Shown here: piece by piece, positions 1-10,029 of the stretch | How the letters are laid out: every line of letters starts with the position of its first letter | How positions within the stretch are numbered: position 1 is the stretch's first letter | Assembly: GCA_003290165.1 (NCBI GenBank) | Contig: QNQO01008326.1 | Location: 404,001 to 468,000, forward strand | DNA from: Berberis thunbergii | Taxonomy: Eukaryota > Streptophyta > Magnoliopsida > Ranunculales > Berberidaceae | DNA length: 64,000 nt | Direction: 5' to 3' | Program-made: the position numbers and the translations under genes | The notes under the pieces: model-generated | Told to the model about the DNA's origin: nothing | What the model saw: only the letters and a program-made list of their open reading frames with translations | The model's database searches: none

Positions 1-43
1 AGAAAATCACTATTGTGTAAACGAATAGTTTGAGAGTAAGCAT
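1..43 (-). pseudogene. psbI: psbI 5' fragment (photosystem II protein I)
   Basis: The minus strand from base 43 reads ATG and then MLTLKLFVYTIVIF, the conserved start of PsbI, and runs off the window edge. Bases 44-190 look like the AT-rich psbK-psbI spacer, but that part has no coding evidence. PsbI is a one-helix photosystem II core subunit. Here it belongs to a plastid-derived block. Confidence 0.7.
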
Positions 44-189
44 TACAAAATCTCCAAGATAAGTTTTAGGAAAAGGGGAATAGATTATCCATTTTTAGAC
101 CATGCATTATACTCTATTTTTACACCAAACCAATAAATATAAATGAAGTGGTTTATAGATAAATAAAGAATTTGAAGAAATATATAATA

Positions 190-830
<641 letters not shown>

Positions 831-1380
831 TAATGATCCTCCTATTTTACCACTTCAACCATTCTCGAACACCTCGTAGCATTTTTAGAACACCTCATAG
901 CGTTTTCAAAACATGTGAAAATTCCATTGTACCTTCCAATGGGTTTGGAAGGAAAAAACTCTATATATATATATATATATAAATACTTCTAATTTCTATG
1001 TATATTAAACTACTATAAGTATTGTATATATTATATAATTTATTCTTTTTTTTTGTTATTGTCTTTATTTGTATTTGTTATATTTCCTTATTTACTTTAC
1101 CTTTAGCTGTTAGAAAAAAATGGAAAACTTCCCTATCCCTAAGTGAAATACAATCTAATATTCAATATTCTAATTATAGAAGACTGGAAATGAGGATCGC
1201 TTTCGTGCATTCGTTCTCCATCACTTTGTCAAAACAAAAATATCAGATGCATCAATATGGAAACACTTGGTACAAAAAACCACGATCTGATATGGATATA
1301 TATCCATATCCTCTCATAGAATAGATAGCCAATAATAAATCAAAAGAGCTGATTTTTTTGGGAATCAAATAAAGATGATA
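831..1380. other. AT-rich spacer within plastid mosaic, unassigned
   Basis: The spacer contains a short (AT)n tract at about 961-982. An open frame at 1022-1324 (+) encodes a hydrophobic start followed by a basic stretch that I do not recognise. It is probably plastid non-coding DNA between the psbD and ndhB fragments. Confidence 0.4.
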
Positions 1381-1384
1381 CAAA

Positions 1385-1690
1385 ATAGGGTGCTACTGGG
1401 TTGTGACATTTCTCTTGGCTATATGGTTCATTCGGGAAAGAGATCGAGCTTCAAGAAACAGTGAATGGTCTTATCAATACACAAATGTATAACTCCCTAC
1501 GAATTTCATCACTGTAGAAATTGGGTTCAAGCTTTCTCCAACCCCTTTTCATCAATGGACTCCTGACGTATACAAAGGAGTGTGGTTCATTCGAGAATTC
1601 CTACCTCTATATCCATCTCTGAGATATTTGGATTTTTCAAAACTTCATGGACATACAAAAGAGAAATATTGTCCCCACTCGGACCAAGAT
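1385..1690 (+). pseudogene. ndhB: ndhB fragment (NADH dehydrogenase-like subunit 2)
   Basis: Across frames the sequence reads an FSWLYGS-like stretch, EIELQE followed by [12 protein letters not shown], and then [20 protein letters not shown]. All three match the middle of plastid NdhB, an NDH-1 membrane subunit. The tail ([16 protein letters not shown]) continues the NdhB match in degraded form. The frame is broken at least twice, so this is a dead plastid fragment. Confidence 0.78.
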
Positions 1691-1699
1691 ATAACTTTT

Positions 1700-2006
1700 A
1701 CTAAAAGTTTATTTTGATTTTTTTGTTCAAATAACAATTAAGGTGAAGCAGGGTCAGGAACAACGAATCTCTTAATGTTCGATAGAACAGATTGTGGCAC
1801 CCTCCGAAGTATTTTTGTAAGTCCTCCAAGTGGGATGATAACAGAAAGAATTTTTATAAAAACATTAATTGGTTGTGTATTAGCAGACAATATATATAGG
1901 TTCCCGATGCATTGCCATTCGAAATCAAGATATTGGAATCAGACTTGTGAATTCATAACTTTTCAAGCACAACCCATATCTATTCGAACTCTTTTTACTT
2001 GCGGGG
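1700..2006 (+). pseudogene. rpoC2: rpoC2 fragment (plastid RNA polymerase beta'' subunit)
   Basis: The frame opening at 1775 reads [16 protein letters not shown], then [16 protein letters not shown], and ends [17 protein letters not shown]. These match consecutive segments of plastid RpoC2. A short frameshifted stretch lies between NIY and the FITF segment. The piece ends abruptly in the TC codons and continues without a stop into ndhA sequence at about 2006, a fusion point between two plastid loci that are far apart natively. Confidence 0.82.
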
Positions 2007-2440
2007 TACTTGTTATTATGTGGTTAGAAAGACAAATATTTGTGGGGATACAACAACTTATTGGACCCGAATACGCGGGGCCTTGGGAATTTTTCAAGCA
2101 CTAGCATATGGGACTAAACTACTTTTCGAGGAGGATCTTCTTCCCTTTTTCAAGCTCTAGCAGATGGGATATTCGTTTATTTAGTATCAGACCTTCTATA
2201 GCGGTTATATCCATTTTACTAAGTTATTCAGTAATTCCTTTTGGTTATCATCTTGTTTTAGCGGATCTCAGTATCAGTGTTTTATTATGGATAGTAATTT
2301 CAAATATTGCCCCTATTGGACTTCTTATGTCAGGATATGGATCGAATAATAAATATTCCTTTTTAGGTGGTCTCCGAGTTGCTAATCAATCAATTAGTTA
2401 TGAATACCATTACCTCCATGTGTTTTATCAATTTCTCTAC
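2007..2440 (+). pseudogene. ndhA: ndhA exon 1 fragment (NADH dehydrogenase-like subunit 1)
   Basis: The sequence reads [18 protein letters not shown], then IGPEYAGP, a frameshift, and then [20 protein letters not shown] to [21 protein letters not shown] and a degraded tail. These are the conserved transmembrane segments of NdhA exon 1. A stop at 2102-2104 and indels break it. At 2441 the sequence GTGCG follows, the 5' consensus of a group II intron, exactly where the ndhA intron should begin. Confidence 0.88.
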
Positions 2441-2877
2441 GTGCGATTCGTTAGAACATTCACTCTTTTTTACTTTACCTATTTATTTTCATTATAGGAA
2501 AAAGATTGAATCTATTGAATAGATTTATTCATTTTATATTCATCATTCAGAGTGATGAACTAAACCAGGTGGTAATATGGGTGAAACAAAACATCTTAGA
2601 AATTGGCAGTAAAAATTTGAATCTTATTCACTAGGTACAAGAGTCTTTAAAAAGAAAATATAAGCAGCAGAAACTGTTTCCCTAGAATTGGTGAATTATT
2701 CACCATAGTTTGAAGCGGGTATAAACGATTAACCAGTATGAAGTCTTTTTTTTTAACTATTGTTTGTAGTACCATACTGGGGGGTCGTGAAAAAAATTAG
2801 TGGATGGTTAAGAATACCAAGGTACACAAAGGATTTGTAATGGAGATAATGTAAGTTATCCTAAAAGGGTATTTCCA

Positions 2878-2880
<3 letters not shown>
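2441..2880 (+). pseudogene. Probable ndhA group II intron 5' part
   Basis: It begins with GTGCG directly after ndhA exon 1 homology, as a group II intron does. The 3' domain (domain V/VI) was not found, so the intron is truncated. The extent is inferred from continuity up to the poly(A) tract. Confidence 0.5.

Positions 2881-2917
<37 letters not shown>
2879..2917. repeat. Poly(A) tract
   Basis: This is an uninterrupted run of about 39 A within plastid-like non-coding DNA. It may be an expanded homopolymer or mark a junction between mosaic pieces. Confidence 0.9.
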
Positions 2918-2919
<2 letters not shown>

Positions 2920-3315
2920 AATCCTAAGGGGTCTTTAAGTAGTAGAAACAATCAAGCAGTACTTCCCACGATCCCAATCCAGAGTATGCTCCTATCCACT
3001 AATTAAAGAAATCACTATTAGGAACAAAGTAATCCTTTATTTTCTTTAGATTTCTTTATTTGGGAAATAAGAATAAGAACGAAAGAAATGGAATGCATTC
3101 CAATGAAAAATAATTTCTTTATTTATCTGTATTAATACAGATAGAATTCTTTTCATGATGCAAGAACTAATAGAATGTAAAGGATTTTTTCGTAATTGAA
3201 CGATATAAGTTGGATTTTGTATGAGTATTTTATTTAAGGATTGAGTTATTGTTGAACAAAGATCAATTTAAATTCTAAAGGCTAAGATCAATAATGCGGC
3301 TTGTTAGACATATTG
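2918..3315. other. Plastid-like non-coding DNA, unassigned
   Basis: This AT-rich sequence lies between the ndhA-derived and accD-derived pieces. No coding segment or RNA gene was recognised. Confidence 0.4.
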
Positions 3316-3317
3316 GG

Positions 3318-3527
3318 TCATATGGAATTTCCCTGTTCTCTCCCCTGAAATTCAATGAAGTCTACAAAAACCATGTCTTCATCCATAGGATCCCAAGTAC
3401 CCGGATCAATAGAAAGTTCAATTCTATCTAAACTATCCATTTTCAAATGAACTCCACAGTGTTCATATTTGCAAGGGGAAGGAGAATGAGCCCTCGATGC
3501 ACAAGAGGTAGAGAAAGATTTATTCAA
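3318..3527 (-). pseudogene. accD: accD fragment (acetyl-CoA carboxylase carboxyltransferase beta)
   Basis: The minus-strand frame contains [20 protein letters not shown] followed by [13 protein letters not shown]. That is the zinc-ribbon/N-terminal part of the plastid AccD carboxyltransferase domain, in which CEQCGYHLKM is usual. One of the zinc-ligand cysteines appears changed (YEHCG). Only about 60 residues survive and the match ends abruptly on both sides. Confidence 0.85.
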
Positions 3528-3639
3528 TCACATAGTTTGGGCTCCTAGAGGTGGCGCCCTTGGGGTAATCTATTTGATTGTATCAAAAGGCCCAATGAAA
3601 TTGGATTCCCTATTGGGCCAGATCATTTCGGGGCAAGCG

Positions 3640-3880
3640 GATCATTGATCATGCACATGAGGAGGATGAGCTTCAAGAAAATGATTCAGAGTTCTTGCAG
3701 AGTGGAACCATGCAGTACCTGACACGAGATAGATGGTCCAAATAACAAGGCTTTTTCGAATAAGCCAATTCATTTGGGACCCTGCGGATCCAGTTTTTTT
3801 TCCTATTAAAAAATCAACCCTTTGTCTCTGTGTTTTCACGTCGAGAATTCTTTGCAGATCAAGAGATGTCAAAGGGAATT
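3640..3880 (+). pseudogene. ycf2: ycf2 3' fragment
   Basis: Across frames the plus strand gives [20 protein letters not shown], then [16 protein letters not shown] and [15 protein letters not shown] ending EMSKG. This matches the C-terminal part of Ycf2, a large plastid protein linked to protein import. Stops interrupt it and the true C-terminus is missing. At about 3880 it joins a reversed psbD fragment. Confidence 0.85.
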
Positions 3881-4228
3881 CTTACATGGAGAGCAACAAA
3901 AGTCCACAGACCACCTAATTGACACCAACGAGTAAAATCTTTTTGTGCTTCAGGACCCCATAGTAGTAATAAATAGTGTATTAAACTATTAGCAGGAGTA
4001 GAAACTACGGCCGTTAAGAAATTGCAGCCTTCCAAATAAGAACTAGCCAATCCATAGGTATACCATGAAGTTACAGAGGTTGTACCTGTGAACCACCCCC
4101 CAAAGCAAAATAAGCACAAGGAAAGAGCAATAGGTCGGACCAACCGAAACGGTCCCTCCGTAACTAGTCATCCATAATATCAAATAAATCATTTCGTCTT
4201 TGGTAAATCTACCAAGGGCTATAGTCAT
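3880..4228 (-). pseudogene. psbD: psbD fragment, copy 2
   Basis: The minus strand from 4228 reads [12 protein letters not shown], a frameshift, then [20 protein letters not shown]. It continues through [20 protein letters not shown] to [15 protein letters not shown], and stops where ycf2 sequence begins. It covers about the first third of D2. It differs from copy 1 at many bases, so the two are separate pieces and not a recent duplication. Confidence 0.9.
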
Positions 4229-4269
4229 AGTAATCTTCCTATTTAACTACTTCAACCATTTAGGTTGCT

Positions 4270-4517
4270 ACCATTTCGCTCGCCGCTACTCCGAGAATTG
4301 CTTTTGCTTTCTTTTCCTCTGGCTATTAAGATGCTTCAGTTCGCCAGGTTGTATCTTGCCTGCCCATGGATTTAGTAGCAGTTTGAAAGGTTGACCTATT
4401 CGGGAATCTCCGGATCTATGCTTATTTTCAACTCCTCAAAGCATTTCATTGTTTGCTACGCCCTTCATCATCTTTGGGTGCCTAGGTATCCATCGTAAGC
4501 CTTTCCTCGTTTGAACC
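4270..4517 (-). pseudogene. rrn23: Plastid 23S rRNA 5' fragment
   Basis: The reverse complement carries the conserved 5' end of plastid 23S rRNA. It starts TTCAAACGAGGAAAGGCTTA near 4517 and runs to the AGCCAGAGGAAAAGAAAGC and GTAGCGGCGAGCGAAATGG segments near 4275. Only about 250 of roughly 2,800 nt remain. The next block upstream on this strand is the trnA 3' exon, as in the plastid rRNA operon. Confidence 0.85.
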
Positions 4518-4643
4518 TCGCCATTAACTTTAAGGTTATGCCATCCTAAGGTGATGCTAAATGGAAGGATCTTATCAACGTCCATGAATGAGAAATCGTA
4601 GATCGAACTGCTCTATACCTTTATATCGGCTAAGTTCACGAGC

Positions 4644-4680
4644 TGGAGATAAGCAAACTTGAACCCCTGACATCCACCAT
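4644..4680 (-). pseudogene. trnA-UGC: trnA-UGC 3' exon remnant
   Basis: The minus strand reads GGTGGATGTCAGGGGTTCAA and then a GCTTATCTCCA end. It resembles the second exon of plastid tRNA-Ala(UGC), with substitutions in the T-arm. The first exon is not present. About 125 nt of spacer separate it from the 23S 5' end, in native order. Confidence 0.6.
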
Positions 4681-4868
4681 AGGGTAAAGCACCTTTTCTC
4701 AGACCGTATCGACTTATAGATCATAATTTCTCTAGTAAATAACTAATAAAATGTATGGATGGGAGATATAAAAGAAATGAACTAATTAAAAATATCTCTC
4801 ATAGGTTCACTAATTACTTGACTTTTTGGCAGGTATCTTTGTATGTTGTTTGGAAAGAGGATGACGCA

Positions 4869-5741
4869 ATGATTATTCGTTCGCTAGAACCAGAAGTCAA
4901 AATTTTGGTGGATAGGGATCCCGTAGAAACTACTTTCGAGGAATGGGTCAGACCGGGTCATTTTTCAGGAACAATAGCTAAGGGCCCAGATACTACCACT
5001 TGGATCTGGAACCTACATGTCGATGCACACGATTTTGATAGCCATACGAGTGATTTGGAGGAGATCTCTCGAAATAGTGCCCATTTTGGTCAACTCTCCA
5101 TCATATTTATTTGGGCGAGTGGCATGTATTTCCAACCATTTTCCAATTATGAAACATGGCTAAGCGATCCTACTCACATAGGACCTAGTGCCCAGGTGGT
5201 TTGGCCAATAGTGGGCCAAGAAATATTGAATGGTGATGTTGGTGGGGGTTTTCGAGGAATACAAATAACCTCTGGTTTTTCCAAATTTGGCAAGCGTTTG
5301 GAATTACTAGCAAATTACAACTTTATTGTATTGCAATTGGTGTATTGGTTTTTGCAGCGTTAATGCTTTTTACCGGTTGGTTCCATTATCACAAAGTTGT
5401 TCCAAAATTAGCTTGGTTCCAAGATGTAGAATCTATGTTGGGTCACTTTCTTGGGAAGGGCACCAAGTACATCTATTTTTACCAATTAACCAATTTCTAG
5501 ATGTTGGAGTAGATCCTACAAAATCCCACTTCCCCATGAATTCGTCTTGATTCGAGATATTTTGGTTCAACTTTATCCCAGTTTAGCCGAGGAACAACTC
5601 CATTTTTTACCTTGAATTTGTCAAAATATGCAAAATTTCTTAATTTTTTTACCTTCAGTTGGTCAAATATGTGAAATTTTTACTTTGTGTGGTGGATTAG
5701 ATCCAATAACAGGGGGTCTATGGCTGATCGATATTGCATAT
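4869..5741 (+). pseudogene. psaA: psaA 5' part (photosystem I P700 apoprotein A1), broken
   Basis: From the ATG at 4869 the sequence reads [18 protein letters not shown], then [12 protein letters not shown] and [20 protein letters not shown], which is PsaA. Indels around 5280 shift frame, and [19 protein letters not shown] continues in another frame. The match goes on through a LTDIA-like stretch until the TRIM insertion at 5742 interrupts it. The continuation lies at 6294-6690. An upstream in-frame extension from 4755 is not part of psaA. Confidence 0.92.
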
Positions 5742-6293
5742 TGTAAGGACCCGACCCGCACAGTACAATATTGTCCGCTCTGAGCCCAACCGGCTCGCAC
5801 GACTTTAAAAGGCCTCGTACTATGGGGATCCAACCTCGTACATAAGTAGCACATCCCCCTTCCGCACCCAGACGATGTGGGACTATCTCCCCACTTGTAG
5901 TTTGCCAACCCTCTTGGGCCTGGGCCTCAACCCTCACCCTCCCCCTCAAATCCACCCATACAAGGGTCTCATAGTCCACCCCCCTTAGGGAGCTACACTG
6001 GCCCAACGTCCACGTCGGCACACTTTCGGTTGGGTCAGGCTCTGATACCATTTTGTAACTACCTGATCCGCACAGTACGATATTGTTCGCTCTGGGCCCA
6101 ACCAGCCCGAATGGCTTTAAAATGCCTTGTACTATGGGGATCCAACCTCGCACATAGTAGCACATCCCCATTCCGCACCCAAGCGATGTGGGACTATCTC
6201 CCCCCTTTGTAGCTTGTCAACCCTCTTGGGTCTAGCCCTATTGGGCCTCAACCCTCACCCTCCCCTCAGGTCAGCCCACACAAGGGTCTCACA
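5742..6293 (-). mobile_element. TRIM (miniature LTR retrotransposon) inserted in psaA
   Basis: Two direct repeats at 5742-5973 and 6054-6293 (about 235 bp) flank an ~80-bp interior. On minus, the LTR starts TGTGAGACCC and ends TTACA. It is followed by TGGTATCAGAGC (plus 6039-6050), which is complementary to initiator tRNA-Met and so is a primer-binding site. A purine-rich tract (AAGGGGGGTGG on minus) sits just before the second LTR. Flanks CATAT (5737-5741) and CATAC (6294-6298) fit a 5-bp target duplication within the psaA reading frame. There is no coding capacity, as expected of a TRIM. Confidence 0.88.
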
Positions 6294-6690
6294 CATACCA
6301 TCATTAACTATTGCAATTTTTTCCTAATAGCCGACCACATGTATAGGACCAATTGGGGTATTGGTCATGGTCTCAAAGATATTTTGGAGGCTCATAATGG
6401 TCCATTTATCGACCAGGGTCATAAAGGCCTCTATGAGATCCTAACAACGTCTTGGCATGCTCAATTAGCTCTTAACCTAGCTATGTTAGGTTCTTTAATT
6501 ATTGTTGTAACTCATCATATGTATTATATGCCCCCTTATCCATATCTAGCTACTGACTATGGTATACAACTTTCATTGTTCACACATCACATGTGGATCG
6601 ATAAATTTCTCATAGTTGGTGTTGTTGCACGTGCATCCATTTTTGTGGTAAGAGAGTATGACCCAACTACTTCTGTGTATAGATAGGACC
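6294..6690 (+). pseudogene. psaA: psaA fragment downstream of the TRIM
   Basis: After the TRIM the PsaA match resumes with a degraded LAIAILFLIAGH-like stretch. It is then open from 6339: [40 protein letters not shown] and [20 protein letters not shown], ending [10 protein letters not shown]. It stops about half way through PsaA. Together with 4869-5741 this was one continuous plastid piece before the TRIM landed. Confidence 0.92.
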
Positions 6691-7046
6691 TCACCGTTTA
6701 CGAAGTAACCATAGAAACAAAGGAACCCACTATTTATTTATACATTTCCCTTTCTAGGTGTTTCTTTTACTAGATATTTCTACTTTAATACAATACTCAA
6801 TTTATACTCAACTCAATTTGAAATTTAATATTTTTTGATACCTAGTATCAATACAATTTCTTATTTCAAGGTGAATTGCCTATAAAAAAAAATTGTGGTT
6901 GGGAAGGTCAAAGCAGCAAAAGCCATTAGAATTTGTATTTTATACATCGGAAGAATCCTTTTTGTTATTAATAGATTACGAAAGGCGAAGGGGATGACTG
7001 AAAGAAAAAAATAAATAAGTTGTAGATCAAAGTTTACTTTGCTTAA
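6691..7046. other. Plastid-like spacer upstream of rpl20, unassigned
   Basis: This AT-rich stretch contains no recognised gene. It may be the rps12-rpl20 intergenic spacer, because rpl20 follows in native orientation, but I could not confirm this. Confidence 0.35.
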
Positions 7047-7385
7047 ATGACCAGAACTAAACGAGGGTATATAGCTCGTAGACGTAGAACAAAAACATGT
7101 TTATGTGAATTAATCTTGGGGCCCATTCAAGACTTATGCGAACTGCTATTCAACAAAGAATTCGAGCTTTGGCTTCTTCTCGTCGGGATAGGAGAAGACA
7201 AAAGATAATTTTTCGTTGACTGTAGATCACTCGAATAAATGCAGTAATTCACGATAAGGGGACATCTATAGTTATAGTGGATCCATAAATAATTTGTACA
7301 TGAGACAGTTGCTTCTTAATCGTAAAATACTTCCACAGCTAGCCATATCAAATACAAATTCTCTTTATACAATTTCCAATGAGAT
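7047..7385 (+). pseudogene. rpl20: rpl20 copy (plastid 50S ribosomal protein L20), broken
   Basis: The ATG at 7047 starts MTRTKRGYIARRRRTKTCL. After an indel the L20 pattern resumes (QQRIRALASSRRDRRR), then LINRNAVI-like and [17 protein letters not shown] segments in shifted frames. The length is near that of native L20 (about 117-128 aa), but several frameshifts destroy the ORF. The convergent rps18 remnant follows, as in a normal plastome. Confidence 0.85.
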
Positions 7386-7544
7386 AATTAAATTAGGAGA
7401 TTGATTGGGGGAATTCATCGAAATACTTTAAAGGGAGGTCCCCCGGAGAATGAACTCCGGGAAGGGAGAGTAAAAAATAAATATGATTATTATAAAATAA
7501 TAACTGAATGTGTTTCTATAAAAATAAAAATAAAAAAGTTTCTT

Positions 7545-7840
7545 CTTCACTTATTTCTTTTTGGTTCGAGTACCCGTAGTTCTAGGAGTATACTTAGTTC
7601 TTTTCTCATATTCTTCATTACGACGAAAAGGTAATGAAGATAAAGTACAAACTTGTTTTATAGCAGTAATAATTAATCGTTGTTGTTTCAAAGTCAATCT
7701 ATTCACTCGTCTAGATAATATTTTCCTTGCTAACTAATCAATCCACTAATTAACCTTATGTTTCTATAATCAATTTGATCCCTCGGTCCAATTGGGGGCA
7801 AACGCCTACGAAAAGATTGCTTGGATATAAGAAAAAGCTT
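7545..7840 (-). pseudogene. rps18: rps18 copy (plastid 30S ribosomal protein S18), broken
   Basis: The minus strand reads [12 protein letters not shown], then [12 protein letters not shown], and then [11 protein letters not shown] with a degraded C-terminus. Stops interrupt the S18 frame near 7730. The convergent rpl20-rps18 arrangement with its spacer is native plastid order, so 7047-7840 was transferred as one piece. Confidence 0.85.
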
Positions 7841-8477
7841 GGTTTATGTGGCGAAAATCCTATTTCTTAATTCTCATTTTTTTATTTGGCGAAAATAGGA
7901 GTCGATTGGTTTATGTGTTTATTATTATTATATAAATATAATATGTTTCTATGTAGTTTTGAAAATTTTGTTTCCCTTTCTTGAATCTCGAAGGGAAGGT
8001 ACACATGTTTTCTTTTACCTATTTTTTTTATCTCCCCAGGAATCATATGTCTGCATTGAATCTATATGCATCAAGCAAGTTGTTGATTGACTCAAAAATG
8101 AAATAGTGCTAATACTTAAATTTTGTGTACCGCCTATTTGATCACGAGTCAGGTGTATGATTTTTTATATTTTTTATCAAGTGAATTGTGTTGTGATTTA
8201 TTAACTAATATAAGGGCATATTTATAGTCTATATATAATTGTGAACTTATGTTTCTTCAAAATGCAATAAAAAAAATAGTGAAATTAAATTCATGAATAA
8301 TATAGGAGGCTTAAACTAATATAAGGGTCTATTTATAGTTTATATATAATTGGGAGCTTAAAGTAAATTATATTCGAACTTAAGTATAATTATATAATGT
8401 TTGAGAGGGTTTGGTTTAAATGTAAATAAATTAATTTGGGAGGGCATTTTGGGCAACCGAATATCAGAACAATGACA
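7841..8477. other. AT-rich region without genes
   Basis: No coding, RNA or clear repeat structure is seen. A short duplication of TATAAGGGC/TATTTATAGTYTATATATAAT-like sequence occurs at about 8210-8240 and 8320-8350. Confidence 0.5.
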
Positions 8478-8755
8478 TGTTTATTTAGGGGTGGGCAAAC
8501 GGGTCGAGGAACCGCGAATTCAAACCGAACCGAACCATTTTACTCCAAACGGTTCGGTTTTAATTTATAAAAATGTGAAACGATTCGGTTCGGTTCCGGA
8601 ACCGTTCTTAAACGGTTCGGTTTCGGTTCCAATTTTTTTTTTCAAACGGTTCGGAAACCGATTACAAATTTACATATACCCATACCAATATACCATACGC
8701 CATACCCAATTAAATATCTCTCTCTCTGTTTCGAGAAGCTCTCTGTGCGAGATCA

Positions 8756-9062
8756 CCCTCTCCCTCTCCTGTCCTCTCTCTGTCTCTGTCGAAGAAGCAG
8801 CGAGATCTGAAGAGAAGAAGCCGAGATCTCCCTCTCCTCTCCTCTCCTCTCTCTGTCTCTGTCGAAGAGAAGAGCAGCGATATCTCCCTCTCCTCTCCTC
8901 TCTCTGTCTCTGTCGAAGAGAAGAAGCTGAGATCTCCCTCTCCATCAGAAGAGAAGAAGCCGAGATCTCCCTTTCCTCTCCTCTCCTCTCTCTGTCTCTG
9001 TCGAAGAGAAGAAGCAGCGAGATCTCCCTCTCCTCTCCTTTCTCTGTCTCTATCGAAGAGAA
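8756..9062. repeat. CT-rich tandem repeat inside the Pack-hAT
   Basis: About five imperfect units of roughly 50-65 bp share TCTCTGTCTCTGTCGAAGAG and GAGATCTCCCTCTCC. Long open frames on both strands here are low-complexity artefacts. The captured ARF sequence starts about 35 bp downstream, at about 9097. Confidence 0.85.
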
Positions 9063-9096
9063 GCAACATCAGCTCCCTCAGCGAGATCTCTCTCTG

Positions 9097-9690
9097 TCGC
9101 CATCTGTTGACAACCGGGTGGAGTACTTTTGTGAATCAAAAGAAGCTTATTGCTGGGGATTCTATTGTGTTCTTGAGGACTGAGAATAGAGATCTTTGTG
9201 TTGGAATTCGGCGAGCAAAGCGAGGGTGGATTGTGGCTCTGAGTTTGCATCAGGGTGGAATCCAACCGCTGGAAATTGTGTCTCACCATATGGGGGATTT
9301 TCTGCATTTTTAAGAGAGGAGGAGAACAAGATGATGAGGAATGCTAATGAGATGAATTCAAACTTCTGTGGTGGTTCAAGAGGAAGGGGACGAGTAAAGC
9401 CCGATTCTGTTGTTGAGGCTGCAACTCTGGCTGCTAATGGAAGGCCCTTTGAGGTTGTTTACTATCCAAGAGCAGGCACTCCAGAGTTTTGCGTGAAAGC
9501 GTCATCTGTGAGATCTGCAATGCAGATTAAGTGGTGTCCTAGGATGCGATTTAAAATGGAATTTGAATATGAGGATTCTTCAAGAATAAGCTGGTTCATG
9601 GGCACCATATCTTCTGTTCAGGTTGTGGATCCTGTTCGCTGGCCTAATTCACCATGGAGAGTTCTTCAGGTATACCTTGCAACTTGGGTT
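9097..9690 (+). pseudogene. Captured auxin response factor fragment (ARF10/16-like: B3 end + Auxin_resp)
   Basis: The plus strand reads [20 protein letters not shown] and [20 protein letters not shown], the second half of an ARF B3 DNA-binding domain. A frameshift follows near 9220. Then come [12 protein letters not shown] and the ARF middle region: VEAATLAANGRPFEVVYYPR, TPEFCVKASSVRSAMQIKW and ISWFMGTISSVQVVDPVRWP to SPWRVLQ. The homology starts mid-domain with no ATG and stops at a GT donor (CAG/GTATAC at 9669), after which intron-like sequence continues. So genomic DNA was captured, not cDNA. B3-Auxin_resp spacing and residues fit the ARF10/16/17 clade. The fragment has no dimerisation domain and is probably non-functional, although its domains are well conserved. 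Confidence 0.85.
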
Positions 9691-10029
9691 TATTGAATAG
9701 CATGTTTTTATTTTGTGCTACCTGCTAGAACTCTATAATCACAATATTGGTTTACTTTAGAAGCTATTCATATATTTTTGTTCCAAAGAGTTCAGACATT
9801 TTCTTCCTCTTACATCTTTAAGTTGTTTGTAAGATTCCTCTCATTTTGAACATTAGAACCGTTTGGAACCGTAGGAACCGGACCGTTCCAAACGGTTCGA
9901 GTTAGGTTCGATTCCAATGTTCCAAATGAGGGGATCCGGACCGGACCGGATCCGTTATTTTTAAACGGTTCGAGTTAGGTTCCTCCAAATTTGGAACCGA
10001 TCCGGACCGTGCCCACCCCTATGTTTATT

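Larger units (their letters stand above)
8486..10021. mobile_element. hAT DNA transposon carrying an ARF gene fragment (Pack-hAT)
   Basis: The termini TAGGGGTGGGCA (8486-8497) and TGCCCACCCCTA (10010-10021) are perfect 12-bp inverted repeats. They are flanked by a perfect 8-bp duplication TGTTTATT (8478-8485 and 10022-10029), the hAT signature. Both subterminal zones (8500-8660 and 9860-10010) hold many AAACGGTTCGG-like motifs. AAACGG is the known Ac transposase-binding core of hAT elements. The 1,536-bp element has no transposase. Its interior holds a CT-rich tandem repeat and part of an auxin response factor gene, so it is a non-autonomous element with captured host sequence. Confidence 0.9.

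Noticed and set aside
4644..4680. Intact tRNA-Ala gene
   Set aside because: Only the 3' exon remains and it has substitutions, so it cannot form a tRNA.
4755..6686. Functional psaA gene
   Set aside because: Frameshifts, truncation and a TRIM insertion make it a dead plastid copy.
8491..9183. Long overlapping ORFs on both strands in the CT-rich block
   Set aside because: They arise from tandem repetition without stops. They do not encode a coherent protein and are out of frame with the ARF homology.
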